Below, in pieces: positions 21,621 through 33,031 of a DNA stretch of 64,000 bases. The notes beneath the pieces were generated by a model. That model was not told where the DNA came from, searched no databases, and saw only the letters and a list, made by a program, of their open reading frames with translations. Each line of letters begins with the position of its first letter. The first letter of the stretch is position 1. This DNA is from Rhizopus arrhizus (taxonomy: Eukaryota; Mucoromycota; Mucoromycetes; Mucorales; Rhizopodaceae): positions 744,001 to 808,000 of the forward strand of contig JAKZZE010000001.1 of the NCBI GenBank assembly GCA_024220505.1, read 5' to 3'. A program made the position numbers and the translations under genes.

Positions 21621-22546
21621 CTACTCTGTACAAGCTCTTAAACGAGCTGATTTTCCCACCAATTGATAACCAATACTTGTATATAGTTTTTGTTATGATC
21701 CTGCTGTTTCACTACGAATAATGTCACAAATGAGTATTCCTTCAAGAATAACTCTGTACACATAGCTACGCATGCTGACGCATAGCCTTTACCACGTTCT
21801 GTGTTAGGTGTATAAACAAATGATATAGAACAACCATTTCTTGAAGGCTGTCGCTTCCAGCACATGCTAACAGGTATACCATCCACATACAATATGTATA
21901 TAAATCTAGATATCAAAGACTTAAGCACAACCTCCTCTGCAGATGGTAAATTAGTCGATACACCAATATGCTCCATATTGTCATTCCAAAATCCTCGTAA
22001 CCATTCAGCTACTAATGGAGCGTCAGTATCAATTGCTTGTTTCAGCTTCGTCCGTTGTTTGTCTTGTGCGATTTTCAAGGCACGAGGAGGCCATTGGATC
22101 TGCTTTATATCGTAGCTCCAGGCTTGATCAACAGTAATGAGTTTTAAATCTGTCACCAGTGCTATCAAATTGGTTTTCATACGACTAAATGCGGGTTCAA
22201 AGGCATGAACATATTGGAGTTGTCTATATAAAACAGTATTTATATAATCTGCCATAGCCAAGTCAACAGCTGATAGTGTATTGCTGGCAAAGTCGCCTTG
22301 TAAGCAAGGGCCATAGAGTATTGATCTATCGAGGCAAAACAAGGCAAATACAAATCTATTTTGATCATCCCAAATAGCACTGCAATAGAAATTAACATTG
22401 CTACTTTCTCTTTTAGCTTTCTTGGCAGCAATCCATAAAAACACATTCTGGACTTCATGTTCTATTAATTAAGATTCCGTTTCTTCTAGGAATGCATCTG
22501 CAGCGTCATATCGTTTTAATGTAAGCTCTTTAGATTTTGCAACCAT
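21621..22546 (-). pseudogene. GNAT-family N-acetyltransferase, broken
   Basis: The long minus-strand frame (22444-21638) encodes a GNAT fold. Its C-terminal acetyl-CoA region is IPVSMCWKRQ... ISFVYTPNTERGKGYASAC, where RGKGYA fits motif A (R/Q-x-x-G-x-G/A). Two lesions are visible. First, continuing upstream in the same frame gives a plausible N-terminus (MVAKSKELTLKRYDAADAF) ending in an in-frame TAA at 22469-22471 where a Leu-like residue is expected; no GT-AG intron can remove it. Second, near 21686-21694, in an A-rich run, the expected C-terminus continues in another frame as YTSIGYQLVGKSARLR and ends at 21621, while the current frame ends in an unrelated tail. The family normally ends in this IGY-xx-VG motif. 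Substrate unknown. Real start uncertain. Confidence 0.7.
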
Positions 22547-25500
22547 TTCAGCAAACGAATTTGAAGGTAGTAACAGTGAACATTTCTTGTAAATGTACTT
22601 TTATAAAAGTTGATTTACAAAAGTTGAGTCATAGTTATACAGTATGAATAAAACAATTCAAAAATTTAAAGGGAACTTTGGATTCAATGTATCACAAGTT
22701 GCTTTGTGATTATAACTCAGTAACATTTATAGTATGAGTTATAAAAACCATGATAATATACTAACCCAATGATTAACTCATTATGAAATGTTCTAACAAT
22801 AAATGGGATTGTTTCGAAAATATTCCTATAATTGAATTGAATTCTTTTTGAGTTGCGACTGCATGATATAGTTATAGTATTTTACTCTGTGTGGCCAGCT
22901 GATGATGCTTCCAAAAGGTTGATTTCATATACAAGCTGGTATTAATATATGTTTACAAGGTCCTGCTAAATGATATATTTTAATTACAAAGAATTCAGCT
23001 TTGTGAATCACTAGTCTGTTTGTTTTTTCTTTCCACTTTCTGCATCTTTCAGGTTTTAACGCTTAATTCACTCCTTATTTACATGTATATGGATTTGAAG
23101 TCTCTGGTTATAGAATGCAGTATTGATATGCATATGACTTAATGTACTTCATTCAAAATCGCGCTTGTGCTCACTATTTTCCAGAATCAATATAATACAT
23201 ATCTATTGTAAAAACTTCCATTCATAATATTAATTGATGAATGCTTGGTTTGCTTTGGTGGATTTTTATAATTCCAAATTACAAGTTCTATTAGGTAAAG
23301 ATACTACAACTTGATCTATTATGATTCATCACTAACCACTAAGAAGCATTGATTGCCTTATTTCTTATTTATTTAAAATGCATGCATAAAACTGACTCTG
23401 CATTTCAGTAGTAGGCAATAAATTATCTATAAAAGTCATTTCAACTTAATTTGTAAGCTGTCAATAATGAACGTCGATAAGCTTCGTTACATCACTGCAA
23501 CTATTATTCGAAACGTCATTTAGTACACATAAATATTATTTCAAATAAAATAGAATATATTTTGCCCAAAGCTTAATTTTTGAATATCATGTGATGGTGG
23601 AAAACATAAAATTTATTTTACTTTCCATGATAAACTAATAGCTTTATTTTATGCATTAAAGACAAGTACTGACGCCGTTATCTTTCAAAAATTTTTAAAA
23701 AAAGGCGTGCTAAATACAATAGCATAGGAATTTATATGATGTCAAAACACTTAGGTTTATATAAATCTGCTTTGCTCAAGGAGCTGCTTTCTCCTATTTC
23801 TTTTCCTCTCAATCATTATGCGCAACGCTTCTTACTTTGGAATTGTTTGTAGAAAAGCAAATCTTTTACTTTAATTATTGACTATTAAAGAACCGTATAG
23901 AATTACATAATAAAAGTTATATATTATATGAACACATACAATAATTGACCTTTGTATTCACATGGACTAATTTTACTTCATAATCCCCTATATTGAATAT
24001 CTTTATCCAATTATATAAACCAACATTATTCATAGGTATTGCTTAATATTCGTAAAAAAATAAATAAAAAAAGGCAACCATATCAACAGAAACAGCTGAT
24101 CTTGGTTTAAAAGCATTCTTTTTAGTAGCACATGAAGAATCTTTTACTTGCTTTATGGATTCAGTAAGGTACTAAGAAAAATAAACTCTTTCTTGATATA
24201 AGCTCGTGTTAATAATAATTTATAAAATCAACTTTTAGAATACTAGCTATGCTATTACAAATAAATATCAAAAAAATTGAAGCATGCTCCACTAGCATCG
24301 CCAATAAACCTAAATAAAAATCATACTATCGATTCGAAACTAAACAATCAAAGACAAAATGCATGGTAGAAGGAAGTATAATGTTCATGGCAAGATATTT
24401 TAAATAATGAAAGTGGATCTTTATTTTACCTTATCAAAAACAAAAACACTATTATATAATAAGACTGTAAAAACTACTGGATTTAAAGACCATCACAAAT
24501 AAAGTAAGAGAAGTTGTAAATCAGACATTAGATGGGAAAACATATAAATTAAACGTTGCATATGATCAAACCAATTGCTAAATTTAAATTCTATATTGTA
24601 TTGATGCTGATTAATACACTCACACATAGTAAAGAAGGAATAAAGATGTATTCATTGCTTTAAAATTGTTGGGGATGTCAAGGATTAATTGAATTCTTCG
24701 GACTTTTCTAAACAAAAAGCATTTGCGGTGTTATTCATATCGTTCGACTCAATTTCAAAAAAAAAATTATCAAAGCATGTTTATCATTACATTTTACAAA
24801 AGAAAAAATTATCATTGACAATATTGTCTGATTCTTTATCTAAATATCGCAAAATTATCTTATAAAGCTGCTTATCTACGTCTCATGCATAAAAAAAGTA
24901 TTTTTTTTGGCACCAGCCCCAAATAGTAACACAAAAAAACTGGATTTGCATATGAAAAAAAAAAAAAAAAAACGCAAAAAAGAAGAGTACTCATTGATTA
25001 TTCCACCAGTTTTCTGCTTAAAAATTATTGTTAAAAAGTAAGGTTGAATGCTTGTCAAAAGATAGCTTAGAGGTACATTGGTATAATCGATTTAGAAAAC
25101 TTTTTTATTTTATGTCCTGAACAATAGGGGTAGGTTAAAACTTTTCCGTATGACATTTGTTACACACGGAATTCGGAATAGATCTACCCCCTATTTTTTT
25201 TAAAAAAAATTAAAAATAACGTTTACTTTTATAGCAAAAGCAAAGAAAAGAAAGGGAAAGAATTTTTTAATATGAAATACAACCTGAGTACAAAGAAAAT
25301 ATTTTTTGATCAAAGGAATGAATTTAATAAAAAAAAAAGGGAGACTGTAGGCCTTTAAATCCTACGTACCTTTTATGCAGAAAACGGTTGTACAAATAAA
25401 AAATAAGCAGACGACTACCTTGTCTATTAATATATAAAGCTCATTTAGAAGTATAAAAAAGCTATTATTTAAAGATTTAAATGAGAGGACCAAGTATATA

Positions 25501-25634
25501 AGAAAGGTTAATAGCTATAATCAAGCAAATAACTTTTTTTTGCATTTGTTTATTTATTAGTCTAGAATGGCTTTGTCCTTTTATTTACCATCTTTTTATG
25601 GATAAATAAGTTTTTAAAGTTTTAGAAATCTAAG
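22547..25634. other. gene desert, first part
   Basis: About 3.1 kb of A/T-rich DNA without a supportable gene on either strand. Open frames are short and low-complexity. I see no repeat long enough to report here. Confidence 0.5.

Positions 25635-25670
<36 letters not shown>
25635..25670. repeat. poly(A) tract, 36 nt
   Basis: Uninterrupted run of A inside the gene desert, preceded by A/T-rich sequence. Length may be affected by assembly. Confidence 0.9.
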
Positions 25671-25671
<1 letters not shown>

Positions 25672-25699
25672 AGAAAATGACTCATCAAGAACGTGAAAA

Positions 25700-26500
25700 A
25701 AAATATTTAAAGAATTCTTTTTGCCAAAAATTTTTTCTTTCTTTCTTCATCAAACAATTAATCTTCTCTAAAGCTGATGGCCTAAATACTTTGTCTTTTC
25801 AAATCTAAACCTGGCTCCTATGGTCTTTTGTCAAAAACTCCTCTTCCTAAACAAATGCTTTGCTACTTTTACGCTTCAAACATGTTTCTCTTTTTGGCCT
25901 CTTAAAATCTGTTATCTACTATTAACTTGGTCTTTAATCAAAGTTCAAATATATGGCCTACATAACACATCTATTCTTTATCTCTTCATATGGCCTCAGT
26001 TAATATCAAATGTTGGTGCGCTCTCTTTTGTTTATCTTTCTATGGTCCTTTTTGGTTTCATTCAACGCTAAACGCGTCATTCCATTGATTTCGATGGTTA
26101 AAAAGAAATCATATCTTGGCTACATAAAATGGTAAAATTATTTTTTATACAATTATTTTATTAACATTTTTTGAAATAGCTTACTTTGCCTGTCTTTGTT
26201 CGCCTTGGTCAAGATTCCTTCTTTGCCGCCCCTTTGGCTAAAAAGTAATGTTCATAATAGAATTATCCTTTTTATTAACTTGTTCTCCTAGTTTAATAGT
26301 TTATTCTCTCCTGTGCCAATATAAATGGCTTTTCTTTAAGGCTGCTCTTGTACTTGTTTTGATGTCTGTATGGTTCACTTGGTAGCAATCCTTTCCTGTA
26401 AAAGCTCTCTTTTGGTAGTCTCTTTATTATCTCTGTACTCTCTTCTCTTTCTATCTCTTCATGACCTCTTTGCTATGCTTCTAAAATCTGTGGCAGGATG
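25700..26500. repeat. pyrimidine-rich block with recurring TGGCC/TGGTC words
   Basis: The plus strand is markedly rich in C and T, and TGGCCT or TGGTCTT-like words recur at irregular spacing (for example near 25777, 25819, 25894, 25931, 25952, 25989 and 26042). Two short open frames here (25820-26071, 26370-26555) are Leu/Ser/Phe-rich translations of this composition and I do not call them genes. It adjoins the GC-rich hairpin island. Confidence 0.45.
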
Positions 26501-26770
26501 GGACGATGATCTGCTGGAACTTGTAAGCTCTAAGGAGGAATACGAACTCAAGTAAAAGTAATACCCGCTCTGTTCATCCTAGTGCTAGACAGATGATGTC
26601 TTGACATCTGAAGCTACAACAAGCGAAGTAACAGACCCGGTCACGCTTTGCTTGAGAGGGGGTGATCCCTAGAAATAGGGTATATCCTTCGCAGAACATT
26701 CCAGACATAGACTTAGAACCTGACAGTGAACGGAACGCCCTTCGGGGTACCACTCATATCCTATAGACTT
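26500..26770. other. GC-rich island with several strong hairpins
   Basis: About 270 nt much richer in G+C than its surroundings. Visible inverted repeats: GATGTC-TT-GACATC (about 26605); CAAGCGAAG pairing with CTTTGCTTG (about 26620-26655) around a 17-nt loop; CCCTA-GAAA-TAGGG with a GNRA-type tetraloop (about 26670); and CCC-TTCG-GGG with a UUCG tetraloop (about 26742). Downstream is an A-rich tail of AAAAC/AAAC units (26845-26885). Candidate structured ncRNA or non-autonomous retroelement. I could not match it to U1-U6, U3, SRP, RNase P or RNase MRP from memory. Confidence 0.4.
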
Positions 26771-28096
26771 GAAAAAGTGTTTATAAGAGTAATTCAAGGG
26801 TGATTCTTTATTATTTTAAAAAAAATATTAATTTTTTAAAAAAAAAACAAACAAAAAAAAAACAAACAAAAAACAAAACAAAACTGTACTTTCGAAAGAA
26901 GCTATTTACAAAAAGGTTGCTACTCATCCATGGTTTATTATTCGTAAAATTTCAATATCAATAAATTTTCATTTTTCTCTGACGACTTCCACATAAATTT
27001 TTATTCCTAATAACAATACTTTTAAATAAATGCAAATATTCCTATAGTATTTTTAAAAATCTATTATCATATGTAATAAACAAAAGAAAGTATCTCTTCT
27101 TGTATTATAATTCCAATAACAAATGATTACTATGATATCTATTTGATGTTGCTTAATAATAGTTAGATAGTAATAACTGTAGACTGCACAAAATGAGCAT
27201 GTATGAAATTGAATGCTTCCAAATATCGTAGATTGTGTAAGCAAACAAAAAGAGGAGGAAGCTTCTATGAAAGTATGAGATGTTGAGCTTTTAACTTTAC
27301 TCATGACCAAATTTATTGGTAATACCTTAGAGATTTAATAATGGTAGAAAAGGCTTATCAATTATGTTTATCAAGTAATATATAAGTAAGGATGTTCTAA
27401 ATCAGAAACGAGTAAATTGGGCTGTTTTAATCCTGCATCTGACACAGAACATCTTTTCGAAGTAAGTCAATTTACAATCAGATCTAAAAATTTTAAATAT
27501 TATTATATTATATGATGTATGATCTTAATTCATAAGACTTTTTTCAAATCTGATTTTTTATAATTATTATGAAAAAACAGCAAAATTTTATATAACAAAA
27601 GCAAAAGCTATACTATTTCAAGTTTCTAAGCTATTTAATTTCAGAAGTAACTTGGGTTTTTGTTACAGGATGGGAACTATGAGTTTTATAAGTTGCCATT
27701 GCAGCTTGCTCTTCAGAAAAGACCTTTTAAGTTTTTTCTTACAGCAAATCATATATCTCAAAGACTCTATTAAGAATGGTACTTGCTAGCGTTATGAAAA
27801 CCATTGAATTTTGTAATTTAGAAGAGCACGCTTTCGTTTTTGGTGATAGGCAATGCAATAAGTGGTAATTGAATATGTGATGCATGGTAAATGAATTAAG
27901 AAGATGCACTACTCCTATGTTCATGACAATTAAAGTTAGATACCCCGTCCTTAATAAAATAGAACTACTGTGTAATACATATTCACAAGCGGCATTGATT
28001 GTACCAGTAAGAACATACTAGGCTTCTTTAACTATAGTATAGCTTCAGATTATGTTTAATAGAGGAGAAAAGTATTATTTGTTAACGTATACAGGG
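26771..28096. other. gene desert, second part
   Basis: Starts with the A-rich tract (AAAAAC units, about 26818-26885). No supportable gene follows. Short frames at 27053-27310 and 27739-27924 on the minus strand have no recognisable domain. Confidence 0.5.
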
Positions 28097-28825
28097 TTGT
28101 TTAATTTGAATAGTAGTCATATAGGATAGCAGGCTATGAGTGATTAGTTGATAGTGTAATAAGCAGAAAGAGAGAGAACATGCCTTAGCCATTCGTTTAA
28201 CGGAGCGCCCATTTTGTATTACTATTAGAAAGTAATTTAGGATTGATCGAGAGGTAAACCTTCCCCTCATCAATTCTTTTATAGAAAGAGCTTTCTTTAT
28301 ATATGCTTTGAAACACACATGGTTTTTTGTATGCGATATTATATTAAAGATAAACTTGTTTGCGTCGATGTAAAATAAAATAGTAAAAGCAGTTGTACCT
28401 TTTGTATTTTACTTTTAACTTTCTTTTCTTTATTGAACAACAAAAGTAAAAAAAATTAAATGCCTTTGTAAATTCTATCTTCCCTATGAACATTCGATCT
28501 GAGATAAGGTTCTCATACAACAAAAGGGTCAGGAAGGTGAATATCAATTTAAGTAGAAAATTGAGTACAATTTTATCTTTTATTTTCTCAAGGCTTTTGT
28601 TATACTGTCCATAACCACACATAATCCATCATCTTATACTAGGAAAAGTGAAGTGTATATCAGTCAGGTAATTCAATGCACCACCTTTGTCATCACTCTA
28701 ATCCCATAGTATACTTGGTATCTATATCTCTTGATCGTATATCATACCTTTATCATTTACAATCTTTATTTTAAATGGCTTAAATAGAAATGCATTCAAG
28801 CTACCAGACCCTCAAAAAATAAAAA
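28097..28825. repeat. 729-bp dispersed repeat, copy 2
   Basis: Direct-orientation partner of 17668-18396. It carries the same 92-codon minus-strand frame (28622-28344), differing by one residue near its end (His in copy 1, Arg here). The differences noted between copies are transitions. Confidence 0.85.
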
Positions 28826-29174
28826 TAAAATACAATCGCTTTTGCACCAAAAAATATCTTCAATCCCTGAGCAGATATGCTTTAGAAAACTAGATTTTTG
28901 AGATGTTTGTTCTCATTGAAGACACCAATATAAAATTCTGCTACTATGTTAAGAAACCCTGTCTAATGGGGGATTGTTTTTTTCTGTAAATATGTTCAAA
29001 AAAGTTATTCGTAGTTTAGATAATTAGCTTATAAGTCAGAATTGCGAGTTTTCTGTAGTGAATAAATAATTCTTTACACGTCCTGGAAAAGACTAAATTG
29101 CTGTTAATAAATACGTCTCACGTGTATATGTTATTGAAAATTATTTTTTTTGTATGCAGAATTTATTTTATTAT
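28826..29174. other. intergenic, no gene seen
   Basis: A/T-rich spacer between repeat copy 2 and the HIS5 3' end. No signal recognised. Confidence 0.5.
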
Positions 29175-30363
29175 TTAAGCTATGTCACTCAAAGCCTTCT
29201 CCAACATGCTAAGCATCTTCTCATTTTCTTCTTCAGTACCAACAGTAATTCTCAAACAACCATCACATCCGTATTCTGTTCCTCTAAAACGAACAACAAC
29301 ACCAAGTAATTCGGCCATTTGAGAATAGACTTTAAGAGATCGCTCATTACAAGGTTTGCCTTCAGAAGAAAGAATTTCAACAAGGACAAAGTTGGCATCA
29401 TTGCCACCCAAGATACGACCTGTGCCATCCAAAGCCTTCAATTTCTCAATCAATAAGCCGCGCTGATCAATCAAGCGTTTACGGTATTCATACATCTTTT
29501 GTAAACCAGTGTCTGAGAGTGCCTCAGCAGCAATCAGGGCACTAGGAGTACCAATGTTATAAGGTGCCTTTGTATTGTTCAGGATTTGAATAATGTCAGG
29601 GTGACCAGCAGCGATACCCAATCGAATACCAGCAAGCCCAAAGCTTTTACTAAGTGTTTGCATCACAACCAAGTTAGGATAGCTGTCTACCCAGCTAGCT
29701 ACAGATCCTTCTTCTTTATCCACAAAGTCAACATAAGCTTCGTCTACAACGACGATGCCTTCATAGTCAGACTCTAAAACAGCGCGAATACTGGCGTGAG
29801 AGAGACAGGTACCAGTAGGGTTACCAGGTGAACATAAAAAGATGAGTTTGATCTCTGGATTTGCTTTAACACAAGAAAGAACCTATTTTGGAATATATTA
29901 GCCACGCTACCGTGTAACATACATTTCTCTTCCTTACATTATCTACATCAAGTTGATATGCGCCATTTTCGACAATAAGTTTGGACTTGACAACTTCAAC
30001 GTCGTTGATTTGAGCACAGACTGAGTACATACCATAAGTAGGTGGTGTGATCAAGATCTTGTCTTTGGCAGGTACACAAGCAATTCGAATGAGCAAGTCA
30101 ATCACTTCGTCAGAACCCACACCCAAAAACAAGTTCTTTGTAGACTTTAATCCTCTGAGCTTCATAATGCGTTCTTTGACTTGAACCTGATAAGGGTCTG
30201 GGTATCTATTCAAATCGCCCTTGTGCTCGGTTGTTAAAGCAGGACCATAGGCATTTTCATTAGCATCCAAAAGGATACCCTCACTATAATCATCTCTGGC
30301 GCATCGATAAGGTTTTAATGCTAAAATATTGGGTCGAATAACTTTAGTAAGGTCAAAGGGCAT
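29175..30363 (-). CDS. HIS5: histidinol-phosphate aminotransferase
   Basis: PLP enzyme of histidine biosynthesis: imidazole acetol-phosphate plus glutamate to histidinol-phosphate plus 2-oxoglutarate; cytosolic. Two exons, 29938-30363 and 29175-29882, joined over a 55-nt intron in phase 0; 377 residues, normal family length. Fold-type I features: LLDANENAYGP near the N-terminus, RYPDPYQ, LGVGSDEVIDLLIRI, CSPGNPTGT, VVDEAYVDF, the PLP lysine motif QTLSKSFGLAGIRLG, and C-terminal VRFRGTEYGCDGCLRITVGT with the substrate-binding arginine region. Two TGAGTCA sites lie 82 and 119 nt upstream of the ATG, consistent with Gcn4/CPC1-type control. The gene looks intact. Confidence 0.96.
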
Positions 30364-30444
30364 TTTTTCTACTATTTTTTTTTAATATGAAAAGAAAAAT
30401 ATTTTTGATAGGTCTCGCCCTAAAAATGGGAACTGAATCAAGTG

Positions 30445-30488
30445 TGAGTCACTTTCGGTTAATAAAATTAAAATACTTGGGTGAGTCA
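30445..30488. promoter_or_regulatory. two TGAGTCA (Gcn4/CPC1-type) sites upstream of HIS5
   Basis: TGAGTCA occurs at 30445-30451 and 30482-30488, 37 nt apart, just upstream of the HIS5 start at 30363. This is the fungal bZIP amino-acid-control consensus (TGASTCA). The palindromic half-sites make orientation irrelevant. Binding is inferred. Confidence 0.6.
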
Positions 30489-32010
30489 TATGCAGTACAC
30501 CACAAAAGAATTCTTTTATTTTAAACATGGCAAAACAGCATTTATAGGTCGTTTTTAGATTAACACTTGCTAAAATTATGAAAATATATCACTTTACAAA
30601 GCTTATAATTTAGACTTAACAATATTTATTATTTGATTCCTTTAAATATCAATAAGCCTAGGTATTTAGGTGCCGCAACTATGTTCAGCAAGATGCACCC
30701 AGAAAGAAAAATGAGTAAATGTTTCAATTCAATTTCCTAGATTTACGTTTTAAAATGTAATTCGACTTACTCTAAACTATACTTTTTCACTTGGCCACAA
30801 ATAAAATTGCTTCATATACTTGTGCAAAAACAATTGGAATAACATTATATAATATTAGCAGTTCCAATATAATAAGCTGAAATATGAATCCCTCACGTCA
30901 ACAGAACAATTCTCTTATAGCTTGTCAATCTTTGAGCATAGAAAAACCTTAAACTCTAACATTGATATTATCCGATATCGCAAGTGTATAAAGTTGAAAT
31001 GCCTAGCCATATCAAATTCTGAACTTAATTATGAACTTTGATTATCGAAGTTTTGTATAGTTTTATCTTCCCCCAAATGAAAAATAGCAATAAATCCAGG
31101 TATCGTTTTGTCCATGAGAGCGGTAGAGATCAAATTCAAGTTGGTTATTATTCAATCTTGACAGAACATATACCGAGTTGGCTATATTGTTGATAATATT
31201 ATTGAAGGAGTTCCCAATCTTGATGCTCTCTTTAGATTGGATTTTGTTAAATTTGCTATAGACTTTGTGGTAAAGTCAGACGTCGTCGTCGTGTTTTATG
31301 CACTATAGCACATTATTCTTTTTTGAACTACACAAAAAGTTGATAGAAACTGCACAACTTTATAAATATTCACGAGATACTTTATTTGATGAACATTTGT
31401 TGTCTTTGTGAGGCCCTAAAGGAAGATCAATTGCTTCAGTCGAGTATGAGACATAGTGCTTTGTTGCTCTATTTCCTAATTATTCCAATCCTCTTCTCTT
31501 TCTTTATCTCCTTCTGCTTTGTTCGCACTTTATTGCATTTTGCATATCGCATTCTCGTCACCATCAATCATATCGGCCATCTGATAAACACTATTAATTG
31601 TTGTTATTCGATAAAAGCTAGCCAAGGCGATCGCCAGACAAGAAAGTTTTCATTATTGGGTAGAGAACATCACGTACCAAATGGGTTATATGATTTAGAT
31701 CCAGGAAGGATATCAATTGGCTGGACATATTGTATTTTGAAATGCAAGTTGACGTGTGTAGTTCATGAGATGGCTAATGAAGCTTGTTAAAGTTTTGTTA
31801 TTCACACCATTACTAAAACTGACATGGGAAGAATCACTGAAGTTGTATAAAGAGAATACACAAGGTAGTGATATGCATATCCATGCTCAAAATGACTTGT
31901 TAATTCTTTGCTGTCTTTGGTAAAACTGAAAAGGCTAAGGGGCAGATCTTGGTGTTAGACAAACATCAAAGGAATTCTCTAAAAGAACCAAACTACAAGT
32001 AAAAACACGT
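30489..32010. other. intergenic, possible decayed sequence
   Basis: No supportable gene. A 134-codon plus-strand frame at 31386-31790 begins with a Cys/Leu/Phe-rich hydrophobic stretch and ends with less biased sequence (GREHHVPNGLYDLDPGRIS). No family is recognised and it could be a fossil exon. Surrounding A/T-rich DNA is uninformative. Confidence 0.35.
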
Positions 32011-32492
32011 TTATTTCTTTTTAATAGCTTCTATAGCTTCATCGATATCTGGAATGAGTTCTTTTAATTTATGCCACTGAGCTAAAGGGAAGCAGATACC
32101 GGCTTTTCCTGGACGCATTTCACCCGTGTTTTTATCTTTATAAAATTCACGAATATCGACTGAAGGTTCACCTGTAGAAAACAAACGGACAGTAACCCTT
32201 CTCTTTGCAGATAGCTAAACGAAATTTTAAGCATGCCGGCATAGCGTCAACTTTTGTTTTACCTCGAAAATTTGGTCCCCTTTGTCGTCCTTGTTTGTTT
32301 CTCTTTTTCTTTTTTCCCCTGCTTTCTCAGTCTTTTGCTTTTTAACAGCTTTTTTGCTATCGTCGTTTTCTTCTATAAATTCTTCTTCTTCTTCAGAAGA
32401 TTGAGCTTTATTCTATCGATAAAGACGATTAAGAAGAAGAGTAAATAAAAACAGCGAGTTTTTACCTTGTATTCTTCGTTATCTTTCCCCAT
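32011..32492 (-). CDS. SUB1: PC4/Sub1 transcriptional coactivator
   Basis: Single-stranded-DNA-binding nuclear coactivator that assists RNA polymerase II initiation and elongation. Three exons, all phase 0: 32466-32492 (nine codons), 32263-32412, 32011-32214; 126 residues. The N-terminal half is acidic/Ser-rich, then Lys/Arg-rich (SSEEEEEFIEENDDSKK, AGEKRKRETNKDD), as in PC4. The C-terminal PC4 domain reads KRRVTVRLF, SVDIREFYKDKNTGEMRPGK, GICFPLAQWHKLKELI, with the family's VDIREFY and KPGKKGI-like motifs. The splice joins are supported because only they connect the acidic exon to the PC4 fold. Confidence 0.93.
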
Positions 32493-32587
32493 CTTTTATT
32501 GTTGAGAAAAGAAAAAGAAAAAGAATTTGCATGACGAAAAAAAATAAAAAAAAGTGACTTTCAATAGAAAGCAGTAAACAAGAAAAG

Positions 32588-32624
<37 letters not shown>

Positions 32625-32876
32625 GAGAGAGCTATCAAAGAGATAGCTGAGTTGAAAGGCATACAAGGCAGACAAGAAAAGAGAGATTATCAGATCTATC
32701 TTATCTGCTTATAATGATAGTATTGATAGACATGAATGAGAATAAGGTTTATTTGTTCATAAAATGGAATTGTATAAGTAAAAGAGAAAGAAAGAAAGAT
32801 CAAAGCAAATAATAATTAAAGAGAGTGTAAGATAAAAGATAAGATAAAATACAAATGCCTTTGAGTTATCAATTTT

Positions 32877-32913
<37 letters not shown>

Positions 32914-33031
32914 TTTTTTGACTCATATTCACTCATGGAAAAATAAATAAATAAAAAAGCGGTCAAAACACATAAAATTTACTTTCTTTTTCACATCCTT
33001 CTGTGTTTCTCTTTTTATTATTCTTTACACC
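32493..33031. promoter_or_regulatory. divergent spacer SUB1 / ARG8 with poly(A) tracts
   Basis: Head-to-head promoter region. It holds two A homopolymers (about 32590-32620 and 32878-32910) and a TGACTCA site at 32919-32925, about 107 nt before the ARG8 ATG, the same bZIP consensus seen upstream of HIS5. No coding sequence. Confidence 0.55.

Noticed and set aside
26370..26555. 61-codon plus-strand frame in the gene desert
   Set aside because: Hydrophobic Leu/Ser translation of the C/T-rich block; only its last part looks protein-like and it ends quickly.
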